DNA of 64,000 nucleotides, taken from positions 7,354-71,353 of the forward strand of contig MU401566.1 of the NCBI GenBank assembly GCA_022579005.1. Direction: 5' to 3'. The notes under the pieces are model-generated. The model made no database searches, had not been told where the DNA came from, and worked only from the letters and a program-made list of their open reading frames with translations. The position numbers were made by a program, and so were the translations under genes. Origin of the DNA: Poronia punctata. Taxonomy: Eukaryota > Ascomycota > Sordariomycetes > Xylariales > Xylariaceae. Positions 62,594-64,000 of this stretch are shown piece after piece (within the stretch, counting starts at the first letter, position 1; each line of letters starts with the position of its first letter).

Positions 62594-64000
62594 TCACAGG
62601 TGCGAGGTATTCATCTCGGTACCCCTAGCAGATTCCACCCAGTCATGCCAGTTCATATCGCTACCGTCCAAGTCGAGATTCATGTCCATATCCATCAATT
62701 CATCCCCGCCAGGAAACATGTTCGCATCTGTATTCGGCGCCCAGAACCAACTATTCTCATGCGTGTTAGACCAGTCCGTATTGGGTTGAGGGGGTTGGCT
62801 GTAGTTGTGTGATATAGTCCCGGACTGTGACTGGCTCGGGGATGTGGAGGCGGTGTATCTTGTAGTAGGTATTTGGTTTGCACTGGAACCCGGGAGGTAA
62901 AAGGGGTGAGAGGGGTCGGTAATTTGCGCAGTAGTGGGCGGAGTATGCTGTTGTGGTACGAATGATTGTGCTGGGCCTTCGGTATCATTCCTTAAACCCA
63001 CGAGCGCGCGCCAGATATCGCGAAACTTGTCTGCAACAGCGAGAGAACTAACAGTACCGTCCGTCTCGGGCACGGGAAGCCTTCTATCATCAATTTCTAA
63101 TTGCTGGGCAGCTGATACGTCGCCGCACAGTCTCTCAAGTTCTGCGTGGCGGTGATTGCGCGCCTTGAGCATGAGTCGGCGTAGGGGTACCCATGTTCGC
63201 AGGTCTTTGTCTTTATCAGGGGCGTCAGGGTTGGAAGACTTGGGTTGAGCGGGGATCAACCAAGGCCCATGCAACGCGATCCAAGCTCGCTCTACCATGG
63301 CCGACCATGGACGCCGGCAGATATCAAGAAGAAGATACACGATGGCGTGCCAGTGACTGTATGTCTGGAAGATCCAGCGCCATTGTCTTGCGGCTTTTTC
63401 GGCATTGAGAGCATGGTTAAACTCGGCTACTTCGATTGCTGCTGCTAAGAGTTTATTTCGGAATCCCTTCTCATCGGACGCTTGATCACCTAGGGAAGGA
63501 GAAGATGGGGAGGGGGAGGGGGTGGAGAACAGGGTGGGTAAATGGCTAAGGAGTGTGAGTTTTGCGCACATGAGGCGCGTGATGACGATTACGGTCCAGT
63601 ATATTATATTCTCAAGGTTCGGCTTGAAGCGCAACAGGCGGTGTTCAAGGGTGGCGTATATCGTCGCTATCAGCCGGTTTTGTTCTTCGATCCCCACGCC
63701 GGGCAACATCATCTGTCGGGAGATATTGCTAACTTCCATTGCAAATATTGCCGGTGTGGTGTCCGTGATTCCCTCTCTCTCTTTCGGCGTTTCTTTGGTA
63801 TCGACGCTGATATCGTCGTCATTAATGTTTAAAGGTAGTTTGGTGTCGAAACTGCTGTACGGTATTGTGAAATCCGTGCCTTGGTCTTCTGATGCGCGGA
63901 CGTCGAGGCCACATATGCTGTACCAGACTCTTCTGCGCATCTCGACCTCGAAGGGTGTCAGGTGTTTGAAGTATGTGCCGTCGCGTTGTAAGCCGAGGGC
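62594..64000 (-). CDS. Fungal-specific transcription factor, C-terminal part (5' end outside window)
   Basis: Continuous minus-strand frame of 468 codons entering at the window edge. The visible start, LGLQRDGTYFKHLTPFEVE then MRRRVWYSICGLDVRASEDQG, is the core of the fungal transcription factor middle homology region (PF04082 type), which follows a Zn2Cys6 DNA-binding domain in most members. The DNA-binding domain, if present, lies beyond position 64000. Further on come helical segments (SRLIATIYATLEHRL-like, then VIVITRLMCAKLTLL) and a Ser/Pro/Gln/Asn-rich, acidic C-terminus (MDMDMNLDLDGSDMNW) that could be an activation region. It stops at 62594. No in-window intron or frameshift. Target genes are unknown. 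Confidence 0.82.
   Translation of the reverse strand, partial: ALGLQRDGTYFKHLTPFEVEMRRRVWYSICGLDVRASEDQGTDFTIPYSSFDTKLPLNINDDDISVDTKETPKEREGITDTTPAIFAMEVSNISRQMMLPGVGIEEQNRLIATIYATLEHRLLRFKPNLENIIYWTVIVITRLMCAKLTLLSHLPTLFSTPSPSPSSPSLGDQASDEKGFRNKLLAAAIEVAEFNHALNAEKAARQWRWIFQTYSHWHAIVYLLLDICRRPWSAMVERAWIALHGPWLIPAQPKSSNPDAPDKDKDLRTWVPLRRLMLKARNHRHAELERLCGDVSAAQQLEIDDRRLPVPETDGTVSSLAVADKFRDIWRALVGLRNDTEGPAQSFVPQQHTPPTTAQITDPSHPFYLPGSSANQIPTTRYTASTSPSQSQSGTISHNYSQPPQPNTDWSNTHENSWFWAPNTDANMFPGGDELMDMDMNLDLDGSDMNWHDWVESARGTEMNTSHL

Overview
The window is nuclear DNA from a filamentous ascomycete (Pezizomycotina). The evidence is short introns of 49-85 nt with GTAAGT-type donors and CTAAC-like branch points, fungal gene families (DUR3 urea permease, GH3 glucosidase, copper amine oxidase, indoleamine dioxygenase, fungal-specific transcription factor), and a large AT-rich block whose repeats differ from each other almost only by C/T and G/A transitions. 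That pattern is the mark of repeat-induced point mutation (RIP). The class cannot be fixed from the sequence alone.

Layout: 1-17,560 is a normal gene-bearing region with four intact plus-strand genes: DUR3-like urea transporter (2171-4540), membrane-anchored GH3 beta-glucosidase (5573-8514), copper amine oxidase (10062-12439) and a DHA1-like MFS transporter (13735-15595). The urea permease and the amine oxidase both release or import ammonium from secondary nitrogen sources, and both promoters carry GATA sites, so nitrogen control is plausible. From 15,596 to 22,075 no gene is supported. This stretch has a small AT-rich insert flanked by a 13-bp direct repeat and an N gap set in homopolymers.

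22,076-53,615 is one 31.5-kb AT-rich island. It resolves into four LTR retrotransposons nested inside one another, all heavily RIPped. Element A is a plus-strand Ty1/copia with about 247-bp LTRs. Inside it sits element B, a minus-strand Ty3/gypsy with 161-bp LTRs and target duplication ATAAT. Inside B, near its 3' LTR, sits element D, a complete plus-strand Ty1/copia with 391-bp LTRs and target duplication AAACG. Inside the pol of B sits element C, a minus-strand Ty3/gypsy with 196-bp LTRs and target duplication GCTAG. Degraded integrase, reverse transcriptase and RNase H frames can still be read.

53,616-64,000 returns to normal composition with minus-strand genes: a small membrane protein (54309-54887), a three-exon indoleamine 2,3-dioxygenase (56064-57490) and, cut by the window edge, a fungal-specific transcription factor (62594-64000). 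Between the last two lie three decayed genes: a frameshifted NmrA/NAD(P)-binding relative, a short unknown reading frame broken by TAA, and a cysteine-rich CxxC-module gene with TAG codons. Their nonsense codons fit CpA to TpA changes.
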